Source: Otatea glauca | Lineage: Eukaryota > Streptophyta > Magnoliopsida > Poales > Poaceae | Length of the DNA stretch: 64,000 nt | Direction of reading: 5' to 3' | Assembly: GCA_036346275.1 (NCBI GenBank) | Contig: CM070711.1 | Coordinates: forward strand, 52,391,435-52,455,434 | Shown here: piece by piece, positions 12,060 through 22,678 of the stretch | How positions within the stretch are numbered: the first letter of the stretch is position 1 | How the letters are laid out: the number at the start of each line of letters is the position of its first letter | The notes under the pieces: generated by a model | The model's database searches: none | Seen by the model: the letters and a program-made list of their open reading frames with translations, nothing else | Told to the model about the DNA's origin: nothing | Program-made: the position numbers and the translations under genes

Positions 12060-12370
12060 AGTGGCGGTTCATAATCGCCATCAGGGCGTTATTGAACCTC
12101 CATGTATAGTGCCACCGATAATCGAGGATTATCGCGACGGTTTTCTAACCGCCACAGATAGTGTTATCTCGTGACGGTTCTACACTAACCGCCACAGATA
12201 CATTATTATCTGTATGTTCTATCCACCAACCGCCACAGATAATTCATACTATCTCGTGACGGTTCTTTCCTACAACCGCCAGATAACTATATTATCTGTG
12301 GCGGTTCTATACACCAACCGCCACAGATAACTATATTATCCGGGCGTTCTATCCACCAACCGCCATGTAT
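12060..12370. repeat. CACTA subterminal repeats
   Basis: ACCGCCACAGATA recurs about six times at roughly 40-bp spacing (near 12150, 12190, 12230, 12275, 12317, 12358), alternating with the reverse form GTGGCGGTTCT or GTGACGGTTCT. Such arrays are the transposase-binding sites of CACTA elements. Confidence 0.8.
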
Positions 12371-12434
12371 AGTACCGACCAAAAAATAAAATCGCATTTT
12401 GGGCTAGCCTGTGTGCTACTAGCCATGCCTCTCA

Positions 12435-12690
12435 AACATATAATACATCAATCATGATTTTGTATATACGCTATAATGTACAACAATCACAAATTTCGAT
12501 ATACACAACTACAATATAATACATCAATCACAATTGCAATTTTGCATATACACAATTATAATGTACAACAATCACAGATTTTGCATATACACAACTACAA
12601 TATAATACATCAATCACAATTACATATAATACATCAATCACAATTACAATCATGCATTTTGTATACACAATTACAATGTACAATTAAAGT
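12435..12690. repeat. AT-rich tandem repeats within the CACTA element
   Basis: Alternating units of the type ATAATACATCAATCACAATT and GTACAACAATCACAGATTT, with TATACACAA(C/T)TACAAT between them. The 75-aa frame here is only the translation of the repeat. Confidence 0.75.
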
Positions 12691-13811
12691 GTCTCATGCA
12701 TGAGGCGCCGATCATGGTGATGGTGTAGGCATGCCTCCCATCGACTCGCTTCTTCTCCACTAAGATCTTTGCATCAATATTTCTCGAGTATGTAAATGAA
12801 GTCATTATATATCATACTATGGAAAGCTAAATAGATCACTTTAGTTGTATCACAAATCTAGCCGATCCATTGCCGTCTTATTCCATGTGAATGCCGTGGC
12901 ATCCTCCAGATGTTGTACATGCATTAGCTAGTTTATACCTCTATTTTGAATATGTGACATTCTATTTTTCAATTTTTATTCCTAAATACATATCATTCTA
13001 CAATTTTGATCCTACTTTTTACTATTTTTCCTTCTATAATCTCCATTTAGCTATTTTCAATGGCATTTACTATCATACATTAGAGTAAAACACACCATCT
13101 AAAAATATAAGGACCATGTAATCAAATCTCTTATGAATGGACGGTAAAGATGCAAAAGGAAACTTCGCAACTAAATCAAGCAATCAAATAAACCCACCGT
13201 AATGGTGCAGTTTTGGGGTGAGCTCCGTATTCATCCATCACCCACGCCTATAAAAAGCTCTACTAGCCATCATGAAAGGGCACGGAGAAAAGCAATAGAG
13301 GGAGAGCTCCTCGCCAGAGCGACGACACACACACACCACCCATCAACGCACACACACGCATCGAGAAGGGCAACAAACAAGCGCAGATCAATCACAACTT
13401 TAAATGAAATGATGAAATTAGAACATGTGCAAGCCATGCCATCCAATACTAAACTTGACATTCAATGAAACATCAATTTACACCACCGTAAGAAAAAATT
13501 AACTAGTTTTGTGAACTATAAGCCTACGAAGTCTTCATCATAGGGGGCCTCTGGAGGTGGTGTATGAGTATGGAAGACTTCATCATATTATCTGGTCATG
13601 AAACTCGCTGCTTTGTTGAGTACTTCCTTCATGATGAAGTAGGCGAGTCCTCGAATGCCTTGGATTTCATTTGGAACCAGCCTCCGTGAGGCAACTTCAA
13701 ACGCTATAGATAGAAAAAGTTTGTCTTAAGAGCTTATATAGAGAATGAGATGTGCAAATCAATGTGATGTTAGCGTGACAAACCTCTACGCCATTGTTTA
13801 CTATTGTAGAG
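12691..13811. other. CACTA internal, mostly unrecognised
   Basis: Contains a TATA-like CTATAAAAAG (13249-13256, plus), a short (CA)n stretch around 13322-13358, and no protein I recognise. An 88-aa plus-strand frame over the CA stretch has repeat-driven composition. Confidence 0.4.
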
Positions 13812-14272
13812 CCTAAGATTTCGCATGTATTGGCACAATAAGTACCCACATAAATTTGTTCTCGCGTCTTGTGGCACCGCAAAAATTGAATAAACTTATA
13901 CTACATTGAATGAGTTATTGAGGTGCAATATAGGAAAATTGTTTTTGTGCGCATCAAAATTTAGTACGGATTGTCGCGATTTATGGAAAGGACGGTGTCT
14001 CGAGCACTTTTTACAATATGCTTTGAAGGCCCTATTCACTAGACTTGTCATATCTCGTAGTTTTGGATCTTTGTCCCGCTGGTCCAAGATCAAGATCTTG
14101 CTTTTATCCGAGTAATTACTACGAGAATCCAAAGGGAAACTACACACATGTATGATGCCGTAGTCATTAGTCCTAACCCGAGCAAAGAACAGATCAACAA
14201 GTAGTTGAACTAGCTAGCGAGCCACTTACTTGAAATTGTATGGTAAAAGTATGAACTCCTTGTCTTGGAGTT
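13812..14272 (-). pseudogene. Ulp1-type (C48) cysteine peptidase fragment carried by CACTA
   Basis: On the minus strand, KEFILLPYNF (near 14260-14230) precedes a splice-like GTAAGT. After an intron there is FPLDSRSNYSDKSKILILD (near 14140-14085), then NLCGYLLCQYMR (near 13860-13825). The last motif matches the Ulp1 catalytic-cysteine region (NLCGYYVCE type). The family removes SUMO-like modifiers; element-borne copies are of unknown role. The pieces lie in different frames and the histidine box (HWVLLV type) is degraded, so it is not active as read. Confidence 0.65.
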
Positions 14273-15278
14273 TGATGAGATATATAATGTAGTCCCCTAA
14301 TCCTTTGGTACTCTTTTGATTTCCTATCGGCAAACGCTTTGGATCGAGGAACGTTTAACGTCTTTGGTTCTTTTTTAGTCTGACTAACTTTTATCTACAT
14401 AACAAATGATTTAGGACATCACATTTATCAAGACACATGAATGTAGACAATGATTTTTATATTGACACCAAGGACCAACATCTCATAAGAGACACGCCGA
14501 GGGCATCTTGATAGTACATGTTATGCAACTCACATTCTATCATGAAGCACCAACCTCATGGTGGAAATGTTCCTTCCAAAATGGCAGTGATCACCTTCGA
14601 GTACATGTTCTCGACGCCCATATACCATTCATGTAATCGCTTTAGCTGCAGACCGTTAGACTATCGCTTGGAAGGTGACAAACCTTCACAATTCAGATTT
14701 ACTTTTCTTCAGAGCTTGTCCTTGAGACCGCTTATTCTTACTTTTCTCGCAGACACAACATCATACTGCTCGCTTCGCCCGACCACGATATGGCTTGTCT
14801 ATTCGCCATGCCTTCGTGAGGATGGTTTTTAAGTCGGCAACCGTTGTCGCACTAACTTTTGTACGCTGATGTGTTGTGACGATCGGCGAGGTTTATCAGA
14901 TGCCGCGTGTTCACCGCAGAGAGGCCGGCAGTTCACCGCAGAGAGGTCGCGTGGTCACCTCAGAGGGGTTGGTGTTCACCTCGTGAGGAATAGGCACTTC
15001 ATGATGGTCCAAGTTGATGTCACGCTTGCGCCATCGATGAATGAGTGGACGCGGACTTCCAGAGTTGTAACCTCGCTGCTCGGGGCATTTCTAGCCCGAG
15101 GTTGGCAACGGGATTAACCGCGGTCCACCGACTTTGCATATCTCGGCGCTATCGCAGAGTTGTGCAATACACCTCTTCTTAGCATGGGTACGCTTATGCC
15201 GTCATCACCGAATGAATATGTTCATGATCAAAGTGAGTCGCATGGTGTGGGGTCGCGTATGTTGTCCGTGATAATGAC
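14273..15278. other. CACTA internal / contig end
   Basis: No intact gene. 14890-14990 has imperfect repeats of TTCACCGCAGAGAGG and TTCACCTCAGAGGGG. On the minus strand this reads as repeated E-V-T-T-R-P-like peptides, perhaps the N-terminal low-complexity part of the Ulp1-like gene. The contig ends at 15278. Confidence 0.4.
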
Positions 15279-15378
15279 NNNNNNNNNNNNNNNNNNNNNN
15301 NNNNNNNNNNNNNNNNNNNNNNNNNNNNNNNNNNNNNNNNNNNNNNNNNNNNNNNNNNNNNNNNNNNNNNNNNNNNNN
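15279..15378. other. Assembly gap, exactly 100 N
   Basis: A run of 100 N, the usual placeholder for a gap of unknown length. The LTR on its right side lacks about 1.9 kb that its partner LTR (22679-26274) has, so at least that much sequence is hidden, plus the LTR's outer junction. Confidence 0.99.
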
Positions 15379-17073
15379 TGGAAATTCGCATTTATGACGT
15401 CAGCATGCCTCATGATGACGTCAGCACCAAAATAATTTCCGTCGAAATATTTTTATATGAAAATATTTATGGCGTCGGCGATAGCGTCGGCCGACGACCG
15501 CGCACGCCGCCGAGCGCCCGCGTCGCTCTGATCTATGGGTGAGTCTACGGGTTGGCTCGGTCCACCGTGGGCCGGAGAGCCTTGTCGCGCGTCTGCCGGG
15601 TGGCGCAACCCTTGGCGTCGGCGGCGCGCGCAGCCAATCCGACGCGACGACGCGGCGGGATCGAACGCTTCGCTCAACCAGCGGTCGGATCTCACCCCGT
15701 AGCGGTTCGGCGGCGCCGTACTCCACGCCCCGCGCGTCACGCATCAGCGGTGCGCGAAACCAACGGTTGGATCTGGTCTCTCCTCGATCCCGCGCTGCAG
15801 CGTCGGCCGCGAGATTCGATGGGAGTGCGGCGTCATCTCGCCGCCGCGTTCAAATTTGAGCAGCGCGGATCCTAGGACAAAACGGATCTGAACTCAACCG
15901 TTCAGATCCGATCCAACGGCTCGAGTTACGAGTATTTTACTATTCAAGCGCGGCGTGGCTCAATCTTACGCGTTCACTAACGATCCAGCGGCTAAGACTA
16001 AAACATATCGCGGACATTAGATCTAATCCAAGCCGTTCGTTCTAGATCTAACGATCAAGATTTAGCTAACGTGTAAACCTTGGGGTTAATCGGACCGTCC
16101 ATAACAGATCTAGCGGCACAGATACAAACTAAATGTAAGAGAGAAGGCGGCGTGGCACGATCCTTACCCTCCTTGCGAATCCGGCGGTCAGCGATGCTCG
16201 GAGTCCGGCGATGGCGTCGCGGCGGTGCAAGCTTGCGGAGATGAGGAAGATGATGTAGTCGGCGGCGTTTGGTGGCTCCCGGCGAGAAGATCTAAGCGAT
16301 TCGGCGCGGCTCGCCGAGCGGTGCTCGGTGACCTCGGCGGCGCAGGAGTGGACCGCGGCGAAGCAAGCGTCGGAGAACCGTGGCGGCGCGAGGGAACAAC
16401 TTCTGGCGAGCTTTGTGAGCAACCGGAGCGTTCGGGGCGTGCGCTAGGGCTCTGAGGCGTGTCTAGGAGTGCGCGTCACGCTGGGTGCGTGGCGCACTAA
16501 ATAGCGCCTCGGCGTCGCGAAATCTTGGCGAAATGGCGGACATGCGGCGACCATTGCTCGGCGATCTCGCGAGGAAGAAGCGGCGTGGCGAAATCCGGGC
16601 ATCCATGCGCGGCGATCCAGCGAGCGAGAACGGCGGGGTGGCGTGATGATTCCACGATCGCACGATGTTGATCCAGGGCGAAAGCGGCGGCAAGGGTTTG
16701 GCGGGTGGGCTGCGTGGGCGGCGACGCGGTGGGCCTCGACGCGATCTTGGGCGGTCCAACGATTCGGCCAGACACTATTAGGGATTTTAAATCCTTTTGA
16801 ATAAAAATAATTCTAGAAATTCAATTAAATTATTTGGGGCTTTTAAAATAGCAGAAAAATTCTAGAAAAATTCCAGAAAATACTTTGAGATATTTGGAAC
16901 TTAATTAAAATATTTGCAATAAAACTTTGCAAAAACTTTTCCATTATTTAATTGTTTTCAAGGAAGGCTATATTTGAATAATTCCAAATAAATTTTAAAT
17001 AAATTCCCAAAAACTCACAAAAATAAAAAAAATACTCCAAAATTTAAATTAGAGCAAAAATTAGGGTGTTACA
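15379..17073 (-). repeat. 3' LTR of Gypsy 1 (partial)
   Basis: Aligns with 24591-26274 to its terminus TGTTACA (minus: TGTAACA). The remaining 1.9 kb is in the gap. Twin TGACGTCA sites at 15395 and 15416. The two LTRs differ by many small indels in GC-rich parts. Confidence 0.93.
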
Positions 17074-17149
17074 AACCTCCCCCCCTTAACAGAATCTCGT
17101 CCCCGAGATTCAGGGCTGTCTATAGAAACAGGTTAGGGAACTCCTTCTT

Positions 17150-20100
17150 CAGATCTTCTTCACGTTCCCACGTTGCTTCACTTTCGAATGGTTGCTCCTT
17201 TGAACTCTGCGAAAGCGTTGACTTGTTCCTTGTCTCTCTGTCCATTCGTCCGAGAATCTTCATTGGATGTTCTTTGTAAGTCGATCTTCTTGCGGCTCAA
17301 TTGCCTCCAAAGGTGTTTGCTCTTGGTACTCGAAGACACTTCTTGATTGAGACACATGGAATCGTCATGCACTCTGCCAAAGCTGCGGTAACTCAATTGA
17401 TCGCAACTTCACCTCTACGGCTCAAGATTTTGAATGGTCAGACATATGCAGGTGCGAGCTTCCCTTTTGCATGGAACCTTCGACTCCTTTGAGTGGTGTT
17501 ACTCTAAGATACACAAAATCTTGGGTTCAAAGCTTAGTTCCTGCGGCGGTTGTCGGCATAACTCTTTTACTGGATTGTGCAATCTTCAATCTTTCCCCGA
17601 CCGAGGGTGATCGTGGCTTCCGCTTCTGAAGAATGTCAGTCAGAAAACATGTCGTTACTTTGTCTCATTCCAATTCAATGGTGTTCGCGGGACCTACCAT
17701 CTGAGCTTCAAATGGAGACATTTGTAAGCTAAGCGATAACCGTTGTTGTAACTAAACTCAGCATAAGGCAAACACTTGTCCCATGAAGTGGAATATGCTA
17801 AGGCACATGCCCTCAACATATCCTCCAATATCGATTGACTCTCTCGGTTTGTCCATCATCTGCGGATGGTATCTTTGTCTTGAAGTTCAAGCGAGTCCCC
17901 ATTGCTTCATGAAGCTTACCCGAAATGGAGGTAAATTGGGTACCTCGTCAGACACTATCTTTTGGCACTCCATGTAAGCAGACAATTACGGACATATAAA
18001 GTTACGCTAACGGTCTCGGAATAAGTGGTCTTCTTGGTATGAAATGTGCCACCTTAGTTAAGCGATCTACTATGACCCATATGGAATCATATCCACTTTG
18101 CGTTACGGGCAATCGGTTATAAAATCCATACCAATTTCCTCCCATTTCCATTCGGTATCTTTAAGGGTTGTAATAGCCTGCGTGCCTTTGGTGCATAGCT
18201 TTGACCCTTTGGCATATGTCACATAATGCAGCGTATTCGGCGACTTCTCGTTTCATGCTTGCCACCAAAATTTTCCTTCAAATCTTGATACATTTCGCAC
18301 TTCTGGATGAATTGAGTACTTGAGTCATGGGCCTCTCCCGAATTAATCGCTTCAACTCCTTTTTGTTCGGCACACAAATCGCCCTTTAAACCACATAGTA
18401 CCTTGTTCATCAGTTTAAAATCTTTTGCTTTGCCTTCATCCATTTTGCCCTTAATTCTTTTGATCTTATCATCATCTTTACGCCCTTCACGATCGATCTT
18501 CGAGGTAGGTCTTACTTCAAGGTTACTAGGAATCCTTTTGGTACCATTTCCAATTCTAGTTTAAATCCTACACAGTGCTGCTGACTTGTTTCCAACGACA
18601 TATTTACACTGTGGTTCTTTACGCTCAAGGCGTCGCCACCACGTTGGCTTTCCCGGGTGGTAGTGAATTCCCACATTATAATCCTTGATTAACTCTAACC
18701 ATCTTCTTTGCCTCATATTTAGGTCGACTTGTGTGAAAATATACTTAAGGCTTTTATGATCGAGTATATACTTCACATCTATTTCCGATGAGATGATGGC
18801 GCCATATTTTTAGTGCATGCACTACGGCAAACTAATTCTAAATCATGAGTCGGATAGTTCTCCTCATGTGGTCTCAATTGCCTCGATGCATAGGCAATTA
18901 CCTTCCTATTTTGCATCAACACGCATCCCAATCCACGGCGCGATGCATCACAATAAATGTCAAAGTCTTGGTGAGCGTCTGGTAAAACTAATACAGGTGC
19001 GATGTTAACCTCCTTTTCAATTCTGAAAACTCTTCTCACACTCGGTGTCCATAAAATTTCTTTTCTTTTTCAACAATTGCGTAGAGGTCTACGCAATCGT
19101 AGAGAATCCTTCAATGAATCGACGGTAATACCCGCCATTCCAAGGAAACTACAGTTTGGGTTACCGTCTTGGTATTCCCAATGTAAAACCGTTTCCACTT
19201 TCTTTGGATCTCTGACAACTCCTTCTTTGTCATTATGTGTCCAAGAAATTCCACCTTATCTTTCCGAAATCACATTTGCTAAATTTACGCAAACAAGCTG
19301 TTGTTCCCTCAACTTTTCAAGGACTAGCCTCAAGTGCTCGGCGTGCTCTTCTCGTCTTGGAATAGATAAGGATGTCATCTATGAATCTGACGACGAACTT
19401 ATCAAGTTTTCCATAAAAACCTTATTCATTAAGTTCATGAAATATCTTTGGTGCATTTATCGGACCAAAAGACATCACTTTGTAAACTCGTAGTGTCCAT
19501 ATCTTGACAAAATGCAGTCTTGAATATCCTCGATCGGATCTTGGTGATGGTATCTGATCGAAGATCAATTTTGGAGAATACTCTGCTCCTCTCAATCGGT
19601 CAAACAAATCATCGATCTGGGTAGCGGATACTTATTCTTTATCGTCACATCATTGAGTGCGATAGTCTATACACATCTGAAACTTAGTCCTTCTTCTTAA
19701 CGAATAAGGCAGTGCTCCCCATGGCGATGAACTAGGTCTTATAAATCCCTTTTCAGCGAGTTCTTCAATTTGCTTCTTCATTTCCACCAATTCCTCTGTG
19801 GACATCCTGTAAGGTCTCTTAGCTATTGGAGCTGTCCACGGAACTAGTTCTATCACGAACTTCGATATCTCTATCTGGCGGCATTCGGGTAAATCTTACA
19901 GGAAAACATCAGGATATTCATTGACTATGGAGACTTCCTCTAAGTCGGCAGTCTTCATCTTTGTTGACCATCAATTGTCCATCTAAATCTTGGTTTCGCT
20001 TCAAACTCAATTTTCTTTCCATCAGGGCTCTCGACCGATATGACTCTTTTCCATGATCCAATCTTGCCTTGTGATCGGTTAACCAATCCATTCCCGAGGA

Positions 20101-20400
20101 TAACATCCAAGGTTTGGGTATTAAGGGCGATTAAGTTAGCTAGGAACTCAACTCCATTAATTATTATTCCTACCCGAACATCCTACTTTAGATCGGAGTT
20201 ACGATCCGAGATGGACTATGAGCACACATTTAAGATTCACTATTTCCATATCATTTTGAACAGCAAAATCTCGGAAATAAAAGAATGCGGCTCGGAATCA
20301 AATAAAGCGATGGTGATGCTGAGTTTACTAGGAACTTACCGATTACAACGTCCAGGCGTTACGGACTTCATCTGCTTTGTGATGTGGTTGACTACGCCTC
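17150..20400 (-). pseudogene. Gypsy 1 pol (protease, RT, RNase H, integrase)
   Basis: Read from high to low coordinates on the minus strand: protease flank GMDWLTDHKARLDHGK (near 20100); RT start RPYRMSTEELVEMKKQIEEL and GFIRPSSSPWG (19856-19700); RT catalytic FIDDILIYS (near 19385); RNase H YCDASRRGLGCVLMQ (near 18950) and DHKSLKYIFTQ (near 18760); integrase core and the VTPLKGV C-terminal segment (near 17490). Frame breaks occur every few hundred bases. Function in life: copying element RNA and inserting the cDNA. Confidence 0.9.
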
Positions 20401-22450
20401 GTGCAGTTCCTTGCGATGGAGTCGCTGCTGTTGATGCCCGCGGTTCATGATTAGTGCGGGAGTCCTTGCGGTGTGTTCCCAGTTAAAGCGAACCGGGTGA
20501 CACCTCCTTCTTAGGGCGATTGTTGGCAAAATGCCCCATTTCATTGCAATGATAACGTCTTCCCACGGCACGAGAGGTTCCTCGATCATGCCATAGTTCG
20601 GTGATCGAACATTTTGACCTTAGGCGATTTGCGTGCGGTGGTGCTCATCATTGCCTCTAAGTTTGTACGAATAATTGTTGGGGTGCCGTCCTCCGCCTCT
20701 CTTGGCCTTAGCGACCTCCTTGTTGCGCCATTCTGCGCTTCTGTTGTCATCAACTCTCGGCGCTTGTCCTCTAAGATCGGGGCTTTGTTAACTAACTCTT
20801 GAAAGTCGGGAATGTGTGGGTGATCGGTCCACTGCAACCTGCATTCAATCCCTTCATGAAGCGGGATTATGCGGCCTTATCGTAGCCACGTCCTGCAGTG
20901 CGTAGCGTGCGGTTAGGTGAACTTGTTCGGTGTCGGCCCTTGTTGGCCGCCTTGCTTGAGGCTTCGAACTCCTCCTTTTAAGATCCATGATACCCTCGGG
21001 TACATGATGCGACGGAAGGTGAGGTGAATTCCTCCCATGTGATACTCTGCGGGTCCTCATGAAGCTGCGCGAAGTTTTCCACCATTCTGCGGTAGTCCTT
21101 CGAGTTGATGAGAGGCATAGAGTACCTCTCATGTCCTACACATTGGGTAATGTCGGCTTCCTTTCAATTGTCCTTAGCCAATCGTCGCCTCCGGTGGATT
21201 GGCGTTGCTGAGAAGGTAGGTGGACGGGTTCTCATAAACTCCGACAACCGTGAGTAGGGGTGTGGTCCATGGTTGCCCCCAGGTTGAACATTCGCAGCAG
21301 CTTGATTGGATATCTGCTGCATGGTTTGAACCATCGTGGTCATGAGTTGAGTGCAGGGAACATCAAAAGGCTCCCGGGTTACGCATATCGACTGCGGTGG
21401 TTGAGAATCGCTCTTCATTCAGTTGTCCGTCTGGTTAGCTCCACTTCCGCTGGCTCCAACATTTCCACGAGTCCTCACCATCTGTTGCAAGCTTCCATGG
21501 TTAAGAAAAGAAGAAAGCATAGACGAGTAAAAGAACTTATGTGGGGGAAACAGGTGTAACTTAAATTATTTAGCCACTTTATTGATATAATATAAGCGGT
21601 ATGGTTGCTCACAAGTGCCTAAGGGCAATGCAACACATACGTGACACTCACAACCAAAAGTAAGTAAGCAAACATAGGAATCCATGACAACTCACACCTA
21701 AGGGTGACTCACAAAGCAAAGCGCGACTCGGATATTGAGTCTCGACACTACACTCTACTACACTCGATCACTCATCGAGCCAACCCGTGCGGCTTCCCGG
21801 GCGTACCGTAGTCTTTGCGGCATTGAGGTGGCGGTCTGGTGACTCTCTGCGGCGGGTGCAAAAGACCCCATCGACTCTGCTGGTCCCGGTGCTGCTGCTC
21901 TGCTGGCGCCTCTGCTCCGGCTCCTCGGATCTGGATCATGTAACTCGGGGATGGTTGGGCTCGGGTCCATATAGAGCCATCTCCAACTCCTGGATCTTAC
22001 GTATGGCATGAGCTAAGTTCTCCGGTGTTGGGTTCTTGCCTCTATAACCTCGTCGCGGGTCCTCTGCGGCTCCGGGTTGTCTCGTCCAAGGCGTCCTCTG
22101 GCGATGGCGTATCTCGCCGGTGGGTGATCGTGGCGTCCTCCTCCACGAGCTCCATCTGTTGTATCGGTATCGCGGCGGATGGTGGCGGAAGGCGGTGCCC
22201 TCTAACTCTGCGGAGTAAGTGCGGGCAATTTGCCGCGCGCGCGTGCGACGTCTCTGAATCCGGCCTCGAAGAAGACCTCTGGCGGTGATGTAGATAGGGC
22301 GACTCGCCTCGTCCTCTCCAGAGCATACTGCTGTGATCTTGGCGTCGAGCGATGTCAAGTCCTGCCCGTCCACCGAAGTCCCTCGATGCGGTGGTCGGTC
22401 AAAACCTCCAAGCAAGCGCATCATCGCCATAACTCATGGCGTATCCTCAG
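20401..22450 (-). pseudogene. Gypsy 1 gag
   Basis: Minus-strand remnants of capsid (retrotransposon gag type, 20586-21420) with a nucleocapsid knuckle YHCNEMGHFANN near 20560-20520. The first and last cysteines of the knuckle read as arginine (CGT, CGC), so zinc binding is lost or the bases are wrong. The N-terminal part is Pro/Arg/Ser-rich (21760-22430) and fragmented. Confidence 0.8.
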
Positions 22451-22662
22451 TCGCTCTCCATAGGTATGGATCATCCTCATCTGCCAAAACAAACCTTGTT
22501 TAAATTAAATAGAGAATAATAAAAATTGAGCATAGGTATGAATAAGGAGAAGAGATAAGTCGAGATTTCTTTGACATTCTTGCTCAAGTTGATTAGGTCT
22601 TTAGAAAATAGTTTTCACCCTCCTAGGCACAACCAAACTAAGGTCAAGGCCTACGATCGACT

Positions 22663-22674
22663 GCTCTGATACCA
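22663..22674 (-). other. Primer binding site of Gypsy 1
   Basis: Minus strand TGGTATCAGAGC, complementary to the 3' end of initiator tRNA-Met, four bases from the inner end of the 5' LTR at 22679. Confidence 0.85.
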
Positions 22675-22678
22675 CCTC

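Larger units (their letters stand above)
12039..15278. mobile_element. CACTA (En/Spm) DNA transposon, one end, running into the gap
   Basis: Begins CACTACACTCGAAAAGG followed by TTAGTGGCGGTTC, the usual grass CACTA terminus, then an array of subterminal repeats (12060-12370), an AT-rich repeat block, and inside it a minus-strand Ulp1-type peptidase fragment, a cargo commonly found in plant CACTA elements. The other terminus is not visible, so the element may extend into the N gap. A minus-strand frame ending ESMGGMPTPSP near 12725 could be the tail of an element protein. Confidence 0.75.

Noticed and set aside
12476..12703. 75-aa ORF rich in NYNQ/HNH repeats
   Set aside because: Direct translation of an AT-rich tandem repeat.
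13202..13468. 88-aa ORF downstream of a TATA-like box
   Set aside because: Spans a CA microsatellite, opposite to the CACTA gene, with no recognisable protein; the TATA alone is weak evidence.
13812..14272. Ulp1-like gene as a host gene
   Set aside because: Sits inside a CACTA element, in broken frames with a missing histidine box; better read as element cargo.
15421..16775. Multiple overlapping ORFs in both strands of the Gypsy 1 LTR
   Set aside because: GC-rich LTR leader; the other LTR copy does not preserve any of them.
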